Below, piece after piece: positions 14,338-27,040 of a stretch of DNA of 64,000 bases. Every line of letters begins with the position of its first letter. Position 1 is the first letter of the stretch. The DNA comes from Spongospora subterranea (taxonomy: Eukaryota; Endomyxa; Phytomyxea; Plasmodiophorida; Plasmodiophoridae). A program made the translations under genes and the position numbers. Location: assembly GCA_900404475.1 (NCBI GenBank), contig OUQQ01000005.1:1-64000 (forward strand), read 5' to 3'. The notes below the pieces were generated by a model. It saw nothing but the letters and a program-made list of their open reading frames with translations, did not search any database and was not told the DNA's origin.

Positions 14338-17300
14338 TGTTTTAGCACCGGTTAACCAGTTGTGGTCTCCCGCTGCTTCTGAATTAGCCTACCAGCTTTG
14401 GTCACGATTATCATCGATCGGGTCGCCAACGGCGCTGGCGGTCTTTTACTATCTTGGCAATGGTCCTTCTCTCTCCCAAGGCGCATTTAGCACGATATTG
14501 GGAAAACATGTTGAACATTCTACATCTTCGTCATTGTTCAAACTATATCTCACCGCCTGCAATGCCCTGGGCGGACCCGAACAAATCCTGGCACCCTCGT
14601 ATTGCAATGAACTCGGAATTAGAGCTTTGGGCGCGGAGCCGATTGTCACGAATCCTAGCGTAAGTCAAGAGATAAAGACAGAAATCTTTGATGTTCCAGA
14701 AAATTTTGCACGCGACGAGAAGAGCGCCGATCCTGAAGAAGTAGATGCTGGACGGTGGCTTCTTGATGTTTGTAATCGCCTCGAACGTTTTAACAACGAC
14801 GGTTCTGTGGTGATGTCCTCACAAGATATATTTATAGAAATAATCAATGTAATCCCTTCGTTGTTAAGATGTCTGCCTGCGTTTTTGTTATTTACGCGCC
14901 ACCCCAGATTCTGTCGTCGGACAAATCAGACGAAATGATCCAACAGCAGTTGTTTGATTTGATCGGGGTTGACGGTTTCGACCAAATTGTCACCATCATT
15001 GCGAAAAGGAGGGCGTTATGCAAAGCTACGGATCAAGTGATTTCGACAGTTCCTAACGTTCCACATTCTCTCGTAATGTCACAAAAACCAAATACTGTTT
15101 CGAAATTGATGCGTGCCATCTAGCTTTCTATCACGTCTCAAGATTCTAAAAGCAAGTTCAGAAAATCCCGCCAGCAGCAACGGAAAATGGACAGGATGTC
15201 TCGCCCTGACCCCAGTGCAATTCAAGTTTCTGTCAGTACCGTCATTATTCGCAGTTTGTCGTATTGAAGGTTCCCTTCTCTAGGAACAAAATCATGATGA
15301 AAATAATTTACTGGATCAGTTCCGTAGCGCTGATTTTGGTAGAATCGCCCGGCTCATTTGTGAACCAATTTTGAACTGTTCGCCATAGGTACTGGCGCTC
15401 AGAAGCTCACTTTACCTTCAAATTCAACTAGAGAATATTTTGAAGGATGGGAACAGGTTTTTTTCATACTCTCCAACGATGCAGAATGGTTAATTTGTTT
15501 AGGTCGTTATTCCAGCTACGCAGCGACCGTTGCCTGCCGACTACGCTGCATCTCTTTGCTCGATTACCGAAATTGACGTATGGGCACGGCCAGCTTTTAG
15601 TGGTCTGACCCAGTTTAACCGCATGCAATCCCGCTGCCTTAAGCTAGCCTATTCTTCAAACGAAAATCTGTTAATCTGTGCACCAACCGGAGCTGGTAAG
15701 AAAAATAGTACTGTTCATATAATATCTTAGCGGTGATTAGGCAAAACAAATGTGGCTTTATTGTGCATTTTACATGAAATCAAACTGCATGTTTCAGTTG
15801 ACGATTCATCGGGTCACGTCCCTGTGAACTCGTTATCGGCAGAAACGTTCAAAGTCTGCCGCTTTTGCCATAATCAACATTCCTTGTTTTCATTTCACAT
15901 AGGTAGTATATATCGCTCCTATGAAAGCGCTTGCCCAAGAAATTGTGGGGAAACTCAGCAAAGCGTTACGTTTTTTGGGCGTCGTCGTCCGAGAATTAAC
16001 TGGCGATATGCAACTAAGCAAAAAAGAAATTGAACAGACCCATATAATAGTATATTGAGCGCTGATTAATGAACTATACGCTGAACATGCCAAATTAGGT
16101 CACTACACCTGAAAAGTGGGATGTAATCACAAGAAAAAGTAACGATCTGATCAGTCTTGTTCGTTTATTAATTTTCGATGAGGTTATTGTTGTAAGTTTC
16201 TAACCCACCCTACTTAACGCCCCGTGTCAGGTCCACATTCTTCACGATACTCGTGGTTCTGTAATCGAAGTTCTCGTTGCTCGCACAATTCGCCAAGTCG
16301 AATCATCGCAGCTGATGATTCGAATTGTAGGGTTGAGTGCTACCTTGCCGAATTACGAAGACGTAGCGTCTTTTTTGAAGGTCAACCCTAGCCGAGGTTT
16401 GAGGGTTTGCTTTGCTCTGTATCATCACCTTAAACCGATTGCAGGTCTTTTCGCGTTTGACCAGTCTTATCGGCCGGTGCCACTTACTCAAACTTACATT
16501 GGCGTCTCCCATGCAAATTCGGTTCGTCGCTTAGCACTGCTAAACGAAGTTTGCCATAAGAAGCTGATGGAAGCTCTAGAAAATGACTATCAGGCATATT
16601 GAATTCTCGGGCTGGGTGCACTCAAAACTCATTGTTTGCTTTTTTAGGTTATGATATTTGTCCACTCAAGAAAGGACACTGCACAAACAGCGCAAGCCAT
16701 GATCGAATTTTCACGCCAGGATGATACCCTTCACGTACTGGAACGCGCAACAGGCCATCCTAAATACGGATTAGCAAAAGCAAAATTCGCAAAAAGCAAC
16801 AATCGTGATCTTCGTTTTCTCTCAACATATGGGATTGGTATACATAACGCCGGCATGCTAAGAGACGATAGAAATACTGTAGAAACACAGTTCGAGAACG
16901 GCGTCCTGAGGATTCTTGTTACAACAGCGACTTTGGCATGGGGTATGTATCACCTTTTTTTGTTATCATCTTACTATTTTAAGCGTCCATGACCAGGCGT
17001 CAATCTGCCGGCTCATACGTATGCATGGCACTCAAATCAGCTCAGTTTACGGTTTCAAATTGATTTTTCAGGGTAATTATTAAAGGAACACAGGTTTATT
17101 CCTCACAACATGGCGGGTACATTGATTTGTCAATGCTTGACGTTATGCAAATTTTTGGACGGGCTGGTAAATTCTCACTGGCTGTTTCACCCTTTACAGT
17201 TTCAATTAACCTAAAACAGGAAGGCCACAGTACGACGATTCTGGCGAAGGAATCATTATTACGCAAGGAGATTCATTACCGCGCTATTTGCGTCTGTTGA

Positions 17301-20300
17301 TGCATGCGATGCCAATCGAGAGTCGGCTCATCGAGACCCTGGCTGACAACCTTAATGCTGAGATCAATCTGGGAACCGTTGCCAACATAACTGAAGCGCA
17401 ACGGTGGATCAGGTATACATTATCAAATCTGATTGTTGCTCTGGTATTCACTTTTGTTGGCAGTTACACGTACCTTTACGTACGCATGATGAAGAATCCA
17501 ATGCACTACGGATTAACGTTTGACGAGCTCATGCTCGATCCTACTCTGGCTGTACTTCTCTGGCATATCTCTTGGTTGCTGTAATATGATTGTTTGTCAG
17601 GGCCGTCGCCGAAGCCTTATTGATTCCGCAGTTGCTCGTCTTCTTGAGTGCCGTATGCTTCATATGCCGCCACAATCAGAAGTTTTCATGCCAACTGACT
17701 TGGGTACGCTTTCTACCTTGTTTGCCTTTCTTTGTTATGACTGGGTTATCAGGGCGTACCGCTTCTTTTTTTTACATATCGCATGATTCAATTTCGTTAT
17801 ACTTGAAGATGCTGTCTCCGTCATCGTGCGACGACGACATTATACTTCGTGTGCTTGCGGCATCAATGGAATTTGCTCAAATTAAAGTCAGAAATGAGGA
17901 AATAAGTGAATTAGAGGGTTTACGCAATCAGTCCTGTCCAATAATTCTACAGCATGTACATACTACACAAGATAAAGTTAACATTCTGCTACAAGTATTC
18001 CAATGCTCTCGTCGTATAGCTGTTTCAATGTTTAACTATTTCAGGCATACATCTCTCGTCATCGTCCGTCGCTTTCTTCATTGGTTTCCGACACTAACTA
18101 CATCACCCAGAGGTAGGCGGTATTGTTTCGTAAGTCTTTTTTCTAAGACGTCGTAGTGCTGGTCGTATCTGTCGCGCTTTGTATGAGATAACGCTTAAAC
18201 GGGGGTGGTCTCACGTCTGTTTGAAGTTTTTGTCGTTCTGTAAAATGATTGACCGTCGTATGTGGGACTGGGAGACACCTTTGCGACAGTTTTCTGGTCA
18301 CGGTTCTCCTGTTGTCATCAATGAAGATTTGGCGTATCAAGTCTGTCTTGCATCAACCCAAACTTTGTTCTGAAACTGTTTGCTGTCAGATCGAACAGCG
18401 CAACCTAACGTTTTCACAAATTTTATCGTACAGCGATAATCTTGATACTTTGGCCTCATTACTGCCTTCTGTTCGCCAAGCGAACGTTGTAATGCGTGCA
18501 GCAAGGTCAATACCTCGCTTGTCTATGTTTTGGCAAATTCAGCCCGTCAACTCCGGTGTCTGCAAGTAAAAAGCTATTGGGATTCTTGTAAATCGTTGCT
18601 GAGCCTAACCTTCATCATCGTGATTAGGATCACAATGCGGTTCGAACCTGACTTTCAATGGTCGGATCGTATCCATGGCTCCGTGCAATGTTTTCGCTTT
18701 TTGGCCTTTGAAAGCCAATCTTTTGATAAGGTCCATCATGCTGAAGAAGTACGTCGAAATGTTCTTCGATTTCAGTTCTTGACAGTGATCTAATCAGGTT
18801 CTTATGCATCGCCGGGATTATGATGAAGGAGCTATTGATCTTGAATTTTACCTGTCCGTCGCCTCTCAAGAAAATCTCCCCTCCGATCTGGTTGTCGCTG
18901 TTGATAGCGATTTATGGTTAGGTGCCGAAACTGCTTATCAAGTTTCATTTGATGGAGTGTTGCTCCCCCCTAAAAGTTGTTCACGACGGTCTATCATTAT
19001 TTCAACATTTCTAATCCGTTGCTGGTAGATACTCAAAACACTCCGCTGCTTGACTTACAATTACTTCCTGTTTCGGCGCTACAAAACAAGCGCTTTGAAT
19101 CCCTTTATAAGTTTGCCCAGGTTTGGAATGTTCGACACTATCCGGTTCCATTTTTCCGTTCAAATTTCACCTTAGTTCAACGCAGTTCAAACGCAGTGTT
19201 TCCATATGCTGTATCATTCTGATTCCAACATTCTTCTTGGAGCCCCCACGGGAAGTGGGAAAACCATCGCTGCTGAGCTCACGATATTGAAGCTGTTGAA
19301 AGATAGTCCAAAAAAGAGGTAGAAAGTCTCCAGCGCATCGCGGTCGATGATGATTTCTTGCAACAGAACTGTTTATATCGCTCCGCTTAAAGCACTTGCA
19401 AGGGAACGTCTTATCGATTGGAGACTGTCATTAAGTACAGGTCTTGGCCTTGAAATCGTCGAAATCACCGGTAAAACAGTAAGACTTCCGTCGCTTCAAG
19501 TTTCCGATGCTTCATAGGGGATACCAACATCAATGGCGGCTCGTTGCGCTCTGCGGGAATTCTTATCACTACGCCAGAGAAGTTTGATTCAATGTCTCGC
19601 AGATGGCGTGATCGGCGTGTCATTCAAAATATTGGGCTAGTAATCATCGACGAGCTGCATCTGCTTGGGGCAGATCGTGGTCCGATACTTGAGGTGCTTG
19701 TTTTCATTTTCGTTTTCAACGCACCTCAGTTTTGTTTTAGATGATCGTTTCACGTCTTCGATTCATGTCAGCGGCAACTGGAGATCCCGTTCGTATTGTG
19801 GGGTTGTCGACGTCTTTGGCTAATGCTGACGATGTGGTTGACTGGCTCAACATTGATCCCCGAGCGTTGTACAATTTTCATCCAAGCGTCCGACCTACTC
19901 GTCAGCTTCCAACCCTTTCAGCGTTTTTCGAGTTCTTAACTTTTGATTTCAGCGCTGTCGGTTCATATTTCCGGTTTTCCTGGCTCCAGACATTATTGCC
20001 CACGAATGGAAATGCTTAACAAACCTACCTATGCGGTAATTTTTCCTAGTTGAGCAAAACAGAAACTTACACGAGTGTATGTGTAGTCAATTATGGCGTA
20101 TGCCCATAACAAACCTGCTCTTGTGTTTGTTTCCTCACGAAGGCAAACGCGGTTAACTGCTTTAGGTAAACGTCAACCTCTCACTAGAAAAGTTTTAGCT
20201 GTTAATTTATTGATAATAGGCCTCATATCGTTTTCGGTAGCCGATGGCGCCCCACAAAAATTTTTGCACATGGAGATAGAGGATCTGAATCAAGTTACTC

Positions 20301-22436
20301 CAATCAGTTCATCAGTTTATATCCTCTCACCTTTTGGTACCATAGGTTTTACCCTCGGTTAGCGACTCTTGTCTACGACACGTTCTGGAATTTGGTATCG
20401 GTCTTCACCATGCTGGTAACGAGTGGGGTTTGTCATTCATTTTTGTATTATTAAGTTTCCGTGGTACAGGTCTCTGCGATCATGACCGGCGTGTAGTCGA
20501 GTCATTATTTTCGTCTGGGAAAATCCAAGTTTTAGTATGCACGTCTACTCTTGCGTGGGGTCAGCAAATGCTAGTTCAGTTTGTTATGAGTTTTCATTGA
20601 CAAATTAACTATGCAGGTGTAAATCTTCCTGCGCATCTATGCGTGATCAAAGGCACAGAGTTTTTTGATGCAAGCAAACGACGTTATATCGACTATCCAA
20701 TAACAGATGTCGTTCAAATGATGGGTCGTGCAGGGCGGCCTCAGTTCAGGTTCGTAATCGACTTTCAAGAAACCCATTGTGGCTCTGATGCTGGGTCTCA
20801 GATGTGACGAGGCACACGCTTGCGTTCTGGTTCATGAACCGAAAAAGCAGTTCTACAAGAAGTTTTTGTTCCAACCCTTTCCCGTTGAATCATCTCTATT
20901 ACATCATTTGCACGACCATCTGAACGCTGAAATTCAGTCAAGTCAACTTGGGCACCTTCGCGATTGCATCGACTTTTTATCCTGGACATTCCTTTTCAAA
21001 CGCATCTGTTTGTAACTTAGATTTGGTTATAACAAGCAATTGTTTCTGTGTCCTTGTTTGATTTTTTGAAATTTCCTCAAGAGCTGCACTCGCTGGCGTT
21101 AAATATAATTTCCTCTGCAGGCAAAAATCCAACGTTCTATGGACTTACCGACAGTACATCAGCTGGCATCCGCCTTTTCCTTCTTGATCATCTTCGCAAA
21201 GTTATCTCCGATCTGTCCGACGCCGGATGTGTTATAGTGGAGGGAGACGTTCTTCGTGGAACTGAATTAGGAAGGCTCGCTGCTGATTTCTACCTTCATT
21301 ATCAGACCGTCGCGTTATTTGACACTGATTTATCCAGTGATATGAGCATTGAACAGGTCGATAATTCCCGAGGTTTTTTTTTAGCCTAATACTGAAGTTT
21401 CATTAGGTGCTGGTATTGCTCTGCAACGCTTCGGAATTTGCCGACATTCCGGTTCGTCATAATGAAGATAACATGAACGAATCTTTATCACACCATTGTC
21501 GTTGGAAGTCGCCGCTGCCGTCATCATCGCCGCACATGAAATCATTTCTACTTTTCCAATTTTTGATGCAGCGCCACAGCCATTCGGTGCCAGATTACAT
21601 TACGGACACTAAAACCGTTGTCGACCAAGTTTGTCGTAAATCAGACGGGTTTTTTTGTTCCATTTGTGATCCTGGTTTAGAGCGGTCGAGTCCTACAAGC
21701 AATGCTAACGCTATCAGCATCTCGGCGTTTTGCTCTGACAACGTTATCAATTTTATCGTTGCTTCAATGTCTAAGCAACCATTGTACAGGTAATGAATCT
21801 GTCGCAGCTTAACACCCGTTGTTATGCCCTTTTCATTGACGCTTGCATTTTTTTCTTTTAAATATGCTGTGTTTTATACTTCTTTCTAGAAGAAGAAAAC
21901 CCGCTGAAATGTCTTCCTTTGGAGTCGGCCACGATTTCGTGGATGGTCAGGCAGAATCTTTCATTGAGCGAACTTGTGGTTGCTCATCGTAAAGCGGTGC
22001 TATCTGAGCTGTTGAAGGGCGCCCCGCATGTTCGTGCTCAAAAACAGGTATGCATTTTACCACGGATATCAGCATAGAAACTAACGTGCACAAAGGTTTT
22101 GACCAGCTTTTTGTCAAAACTTCCACTGCTCGAGATGTCGTGGATAATATCATCAAAGGGTGATGCGGTCGAAGTCTCGTTAAAGTTCATCTCCGAAGAT
22201 TCTCGAGACGATTCGGTAGATTTTTTTAGCTTCAAGCATTTTATAATATTTTTATGCTGTTATAGTGGTGGATCGCTATTAGTCAAGGTCCTCAGCTCTG
22301 CGAATTTATTCGCGTTAAACAACGCCAGTCGTTGTACAACATGTCTCTACCTGCAACCAATCCCGATCACCCTCTGCATTTGCACGCAATATCTGAGCGA
22401 TGGCGGGGACTCGATCAAATATATAAATTGGGATAG
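14208..22436 (+). CDS. ASCC3: ASCC3/Slh1 (RQT complex) tandem Ski2-like helicase
   Basis: DNA/RNA helicase of the ASC-1/RQT complex, which splits collided ribosomes and assists alkylation repair. About fifteen exons. An N-terminal helical region (about 14350-15120) includes [14 protein letters not shown] repeats. Cassette 1 has GAGKTN (Walker A, restored over the intron after 15687), [38 protein letters not shown] split by an intron near 16190, [22 protein letters not shown] and GRAGRPQYD. Cassette 2 has GAPTGSGKT (about 19240), [32 protein letters not shown] (about 19650), [12 protein letters not shown] and MGRAGRPQF. Two Sec63-type blocks are present, the last ending [11 protein letters not shown] with TAG at 22434-22436. 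TPEKW and APMKA wording favours ASCC3 over Brr2. The first exon is uncertain: ATG 14208 is a candidate, and the coding frame is certain only from 14346. Confidence 0.94.
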
Positions 22437-22485
22437 ATAGTATATTTACATGTAATTCTGATCACAGTACTGTACTGTTTCGATC

Positions 22486-22650
22486 GAGCAGATATGTTTC
22501 GAGCAGATATGTTTCGAGCAGATCTGTTTCGAGCAGATATGTTTCGAGCAGATCTGTTTCGAGCAGATATGTTTCGAGCAGATCTGTTTCGAGCAGATAT
22601 GTTTCGAGCAGATATGTGAAGAGCAGATATGTGAAGAGCAGATATGTGAA
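22486..22650 (+). repeat. 15-bp minisatellite, 11 uninterrupted copies
   Basis: Eleven exact-length 15-bp units tile 22486-22650 with no indels. Three variants occur: GAGCAGATATGTTTC, GAGCAGATCTGTTTC and GAGCAGATATGTGAA. Units 2-7 alternate ATATG and ATCTG (a 30-bp higher-order unit), and the last three all carry the GTGAA ending. It lies 50 bases after the ASCC3 stop and about 100 before the next gene. It stays open in several frames because 15 is a multiple of three. Confidence 0.97.
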
Positions 22651-22752
22651 AACAGAGCTGTTGACCTCGGACTCCGTTCTCCGTAGTCTCTGGCTGGTCG
22701 GTTACAAGAGAATTGGCGTCCATCATCGCGTGGCCATTCTGTCAATGCTCAA

Positions 22753-23126
22753 ATGTGGTTTCATATGGACGATGGGCGTGGCGGCCCGAGTTTTGCACCC
22801 GATGCACTTCTAGAACATGTTCGGCGCCTTTCCTTACAGGATCCACCTGTGGAGTTTACCGCCCTTCCTATCGCTCAACGCCTTCCTCCGCCAGCTGCAC
22901 GCCGCCAACAGGAGCCTGAACCTAGAGGAATTGATCATCTACTAGGATCAACGAGGTCAGCTGACAATTTGGATATCTTGAAATTTTATGACCCTTTTGA
23001 TTGAGGGTGGCAATTAACTGGGATATCAGGCTAATGGAACGGTTGGCGACACAGCAAATGTTGGACGAAATGAGGCAGCGTCGTCTGTTACAACTGCAAC
23101 AAGACGCGGATATGGAGTTAGAATAA
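22753..23126 (+). CDS. Hypothetical 99-residue protein (two exons)
   Basis: ATG 22753 opens MWFHMDDGRGGPSFAPDALL. Exon 1 ends at 22955, and an intron 22956-23029 (74 nt, GTCAGC...CAG) joins in phase to RLMERLATQQMLDEMRQRRL, stopping at TAA 23124-23126. The protein has an acidic/proline-rich first half and a charged, Gln/Arg-rich helical end (QRRLLQLQQDADMELE). The in-phase join and protein-like composition support a real gene. No domain is recognised, and there is no signal peptide or membrane segment. It sits just past the minisatellite and may use it as 5' flank. Confidence 0.55.
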
Positions 23127-24526
23127 CGTCAATCAGTTCTTAATTTTTATTCCTAATGGAGAACTAAATACACATTTTCTCGAGATTTTTCAAATCGTAG
23201 GCTCGAAGCGCATCAACATAAATAAATTATACTCGCTTTTCTGTAATTTCGAGGGCTTGTCCTTAACTAAAACTTTGTTTTTGCAACTTCATCTCGTGGT
23301 TTCGGGTTTTACTTTGTTTGATTTGCACAGTCAAGATACGTGTTTTGGTTGACTATATCATTCTGTTGCTCTCTGTGAAACTGACTACTCAGACCCCAAT
23401 CATGTTGCAACCGAATCAAAACTTTGTTCGAATCGATAGGATACGGTTCCATATTATCAAATCAACATAGTCCCTCTATCTCGGCCCTTTTGTACTTTTC
23501 AACGCAAACGTTCGTCCGAAGGTGTGATCACAGTAGTACCTCAAACTTGACGAGAAAATCTACACCGTGCTGTGAATCAAACAGAAACCAGACCGACGGT
23601 AGTGACAATCTCTTCATTATTAATCGACTAGTTGACAAGGAGCAGATCGATAAGGTTTTCTAAGACAGGCAAAACGGCCTTGTCAGTTATACAAGGCCAA
23701 ATTTCTTGGTGTACTTCCAATGGATTCAATATCGTATACCCATGACACCCATCGAACAGTCCAAATGTAATCGAGCACTGCGCGCAAGGTAAGTTTGGCT
23801 TTGTTGATTGTTTCCGGAACCAACGACAGGAGGTGGTCCGGGCCCATTGATTCCACTCAATCTTTCAAAAGATAAAGTGCCGAAAAGAGCATATTGATAA
23901 GCCTTTTATCACCCTACAGCAGACAATTGAACAGTCTGAAAAGGTCGGCAAAGATTCGCTTCCCAAGTGAATGGGCAGCAAATAAAATACGTAAATGATA
24001 ACTTTCGGTCTTGATTTATTGTGAATCTGTGTCAGATCAAGCTCATATGAAGATACTCAACAAAATTGCCTTGCCCTCAATATGCTGTATAAGTAATCAT
24101 AACTATAAGCCACAAACAAACAAAACACAACAGCAAGTCAAAAGGCGAGATAACAAGAAATTGCAGAAAAATATTCGTAAATAACAGCACGTAGATATGT
24201 GGATGCAAATGGCGACAGAGATTTCTTATAGAGTGACCGTGACATGAAACCAGAACATGGGCGAGCTCGTTCGTGGAGCGAGATCACTCACGATCCGACC
24301 ACACACTGTGATATCCAGGACCATTGCCAGTCAAGTTAATGTGACTCTCAAGTCAGTGGTAAAGCGACCCACCTGGTTCGGTTGACCTGCCACAGTCGGA
24401 GATTGTTGTGATAAAAGTCCGTGCGCAGATTATCATTGTTCCTGATTTCTAGGTGGTGTCGTTCCTAGAGACCGGTTGTGCCTTATCAATTCACGAGGAG
24501 AGCCTATTTCCCCTCTAAATACAGAT
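23127..24526. other. Intergenic, no gene recognised
   Basis: About 1.4 kb, relatively AT-rich, between the orphan gene and the HMG-box gene. Short open frames (for example 23424-23663 on the plus strand) have stop-flanked, unbiased composition and no recognisable motif. No repeats or RNA genes were seen. The 3' part must contain the promoter and 5' UTR of the HMG-box gene. Confidence 0.6.
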
Positions 24527-25260
24527 ATGACCGCATCTGCCGCCGACGCCGTTGGCTCCGGCCCAGGAGGGCCCCCAGCCAAACTCAACAAGATTATTCG
24601 TAAAAAGAAAGCCCCAAAAAAAAAAACTGACCCCAATGCCCCCAAGAGGCCTTTATCAGCGTTCATGCATTGGGGACAAGGCATGAGAACACAGCTAAAA
24701 GAAGAAAACCCTTTGGCTGGATTCGGTAATATAAAATTTGAGGTTGTGTGTTCTGCATAATTAATTTGTCATTCGACTTACAGGCGAGCTTGGTAAGTTG
24801 CTTGGATTAAGGTGGGCAGAGATGTCGGAAACAGATAAGGTGACAGTCGAGCATCATCAATAGTAGATTGCGATAGTTCAATCACGTTGCCAGGCACCTT
24901 TTGTGGTATTGGCTGAACGTGATCGGGAGCGTTATGATCAGGAAAGAGATTCTCTGCCTCGGGCTCCAAAGAAAGCTCAGACAGCATTCATGTTGTTCTC
25001 ATCCGAACGGCGACCCATTCTCAAGGAAGATAGACCAGAGCTATCGTCTGTTGATCTTAGTATGTCACATTCGCCGAGTTAGTTGTTTTCAATTTATTCA
25101 TTGTCCATTGACAGGTAGAGTATTGGGTGAGGAATGGCGCGCAACCAGTCTTGAAACTCGTGCCGGCTATAACAATCGTGCTGAAGTCGATAAGGCCAGG
25201 TATGAACGAGAATGGTCCAGATTTAGCGCTGAGTATCCGGAATTGGCTGAAGAACAATAA
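24527..25260 (+). CDS. HMGB-type protein with two HMG boxes
   Basis: Non-sequence-specific DNA-bending chromatin protein of the NHP6/HMGB class, expected in the nucleus. Four exons (24527-24725, 24784-24839, 24894-25059, 25115-25260) with introns of 58, 54 and 55 nt give 188 residues; all joins are in phase. A Gly/Pro stretch and Lys-rich segment (IIRKKKAPKKKTDPNAPKRP) precede box A (LSAFMHW...GELGKLLGLRWAEMSETDKAPF). A linker, ERDSLPRAPKKAQ, leads to box B (TAFMLFSSERRPILKEDRPE...RVLGEEWRA), ending AEYPELAEEQ. The stop is at 25258-25260. There is no long acidic tail of the vertebrate HMGB kind. The frame is open upstream to 24476 but without an ATG, so 24527 is chosen. Confidence 0.93.
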
Positions 25261-25583
25261 AATATGCTCCTGCGATACCAGCCTTGATTGGCTTCGTACA
25301 TATATATACATATATATTCTTTTTCTGAAATTGGTTTTGTCGCGTACAGTACGCTGCCGGCAGCGCCATCTGTGCAGTGCCCATTCGGCGCAGCCTGTTT
25401 GCTCACAGATTCCTCATCGAATCGCATCGATTTTTGAGCGCTCGTCACTGGCATTCCACTGTGGGATTGAGCTGGATTTCTCTTTCACAAAATACAACAG
25501 GCTGGAGCTCGCCAGTTGCCATTTCCCCCAACACTCGTTTAACTTAAGGGTGATCGAATACGGTCATTTACAGGTTGGATGTC

Positions 25584-27040
25584 ATGACAATTTCTGCTGT
25601 TGTCATGGTGCTCCAGGTGGTTCTAATCAGCAGAGTCTGGTCTCAGACGCCATCGCCGGCCTTGGCATCTGTATCTGATCGTAATTTGCACGACTTGATC
25701 ATATTCGAAGGTGTCGTTGGCATGACCGCGATACATATCCCATTTTCAATAGATCTGAGTCAGTTCTTCGCATATCTCATCGTCAACAACTCCCGAGTCG
25801 ATGCGACCGTGACGGCTGGCAGTGGAGATTCAAATATTTCCATACAATTACCAGATCGCCATGGCGTCAAGGATTTTCTATCGACGCATCCTGATTATGA
25901 CAGCATCGTACGTAAAGCGTGCAAAACTGGCATCTGCGAATTTCGATTATCACTGGCGGTCACGAGCGATCCGGCACCGCTTCAAATCTTAGTCCAAGCA
26001 ATGCAAGGCACGAATTTGTCACCTGGCGTCGACGTTCATGGCCGGATTGAAAAACCTGGACAGTTTCGGATGTACGGCCTGAGTCTGGATCAGAGTATGT
26101 TGCCAGCCCTATTAACCATGCTACCGGTAAATTCACTCATCACTCGAGCGTTGACGATGTTCAACATTTGTAATATCAGACGAGCAGCGACGATCTGGAT
26201 GTAACCATATACAATATCGACAACAACCTGCCGGGACTGTTCGATCAGAAGTTTCCCGGCCCATCGCAACAGAATGTTCGTAGTAACGGTCCTGAGCGTA
26301 TTCTGGTTCAAAATCTCCCAAATACGTTTTTGAGGATCGATGTCTTACTTCATTCACAAAACGCTGCTGATTATCTTGTTCGCATAAATTCTAATTGTTC
26401 GGATATCGCTTGAGGCTTCTCTAATCGAAGATTTCTGATGATGGTTTTGCAGATAATGCACTGGATTTGTATCAATTATCGATAGCCGGCACGATCGGCG
26501 CTGCATGTCTTTTAGGAATGTGCATATTGGTTTCAGTCTGTATTATTCTAGCGGTATTCATATTCAGCAGCAGTTTCTGCACTCATCTTTCTGAATATGG
26601 TGACAGAGGCGGAGTGGGCAGCACGCTGCAGCATTGTTAGAAATGGCTGGAGCGCCTATCGCAAATGGATTGTCCCAGGCAGATATTGATGCTGGAACGG
26701 AAAGGAAAAAGGCAGCGGAACTATCGCTGTCTGTCGACGATGCAATGTATGATTGTGTCCGGTTGCTTGCCGGGAATATCAATTACATGAATATATACAG
26801 GTGCATTGTATGCCTTGATGAGTACGGGGCAACTGACGACCTTAGAGTTCTACCTTGCGGGCATCATTTCCATACTGACTGTATTGGGGTATGGTTCCAA
26901 GAGCACAAGCAGTGCCCGTATGTTTCAACGTTGCCACTTCTCGCCCGAGCTGACCACTTCTCAGATTATGTAATCGCGGTCTTTGTCAGCCCAGTAGTTC
27001 GCCAGTTCCGGCGCCGGAGCCCATTTTTTCTGCTGTTTGA
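25584..27040 (+). CDS. Single-pass membrane RING-H2 E3 ubiquitin ligase
   Basis: Begins MTISAVVMVLQVVLISRVWS, a clear signal peptide, followed by a luminal domain of about 250 residues with NxS/T sites. A transmembrane helix lies at about 26480-26560 (GTIGAACLLGMCILVSVCII), followed by a cytosolic region. The C-terminal RING-H2 has CIVCLDEY, LPCGHHFHTDCI and W. The last CPLC pair is restored by a 47-nt intron at 26918-26964. Stop TGA at 27038-27040. The order signal-luminal-TM-RING resembles the PA-TM-RING family (RNF13/RNF167, GRAIL), but I cannot recognise a PA domain in the luminal part. Other introns lie near 26130-26184, 26391-26449 and 26569-26627, approximately. Likely acts in the secretory/endolysosomal system (inference). 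Confidence 0.85.

Noticed and set aside
14208..22436. Brr2 (spliceosomal helicase) as the identity of the tandem helicase
   Set aside because: Cassette wording ([41 protein letters not shown]) and the C-terminus fit ASCC3/Slh1 better.
22486..22650. Possible CRISPR-like array
   Set aside because: The repeats abut with no spacers, the unit is 15 bp and the genome is eukaryotic.
22415..22745. Minus-strand frames encoding repeated SARN/CSKH-like peptides
   Set aside because: They are translations of the 15-bp minisatellite, which stays open in several frames because the unit is a multiple of three; there is no sign of a real protein.
25127..25678. 183-residue plus-strand frame across the HMG-box and RING ligase boundary
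   Set aside because: It reads the last HMG exon in the wrong frame and continues through the intergenic region; the true frames on either side are clear.
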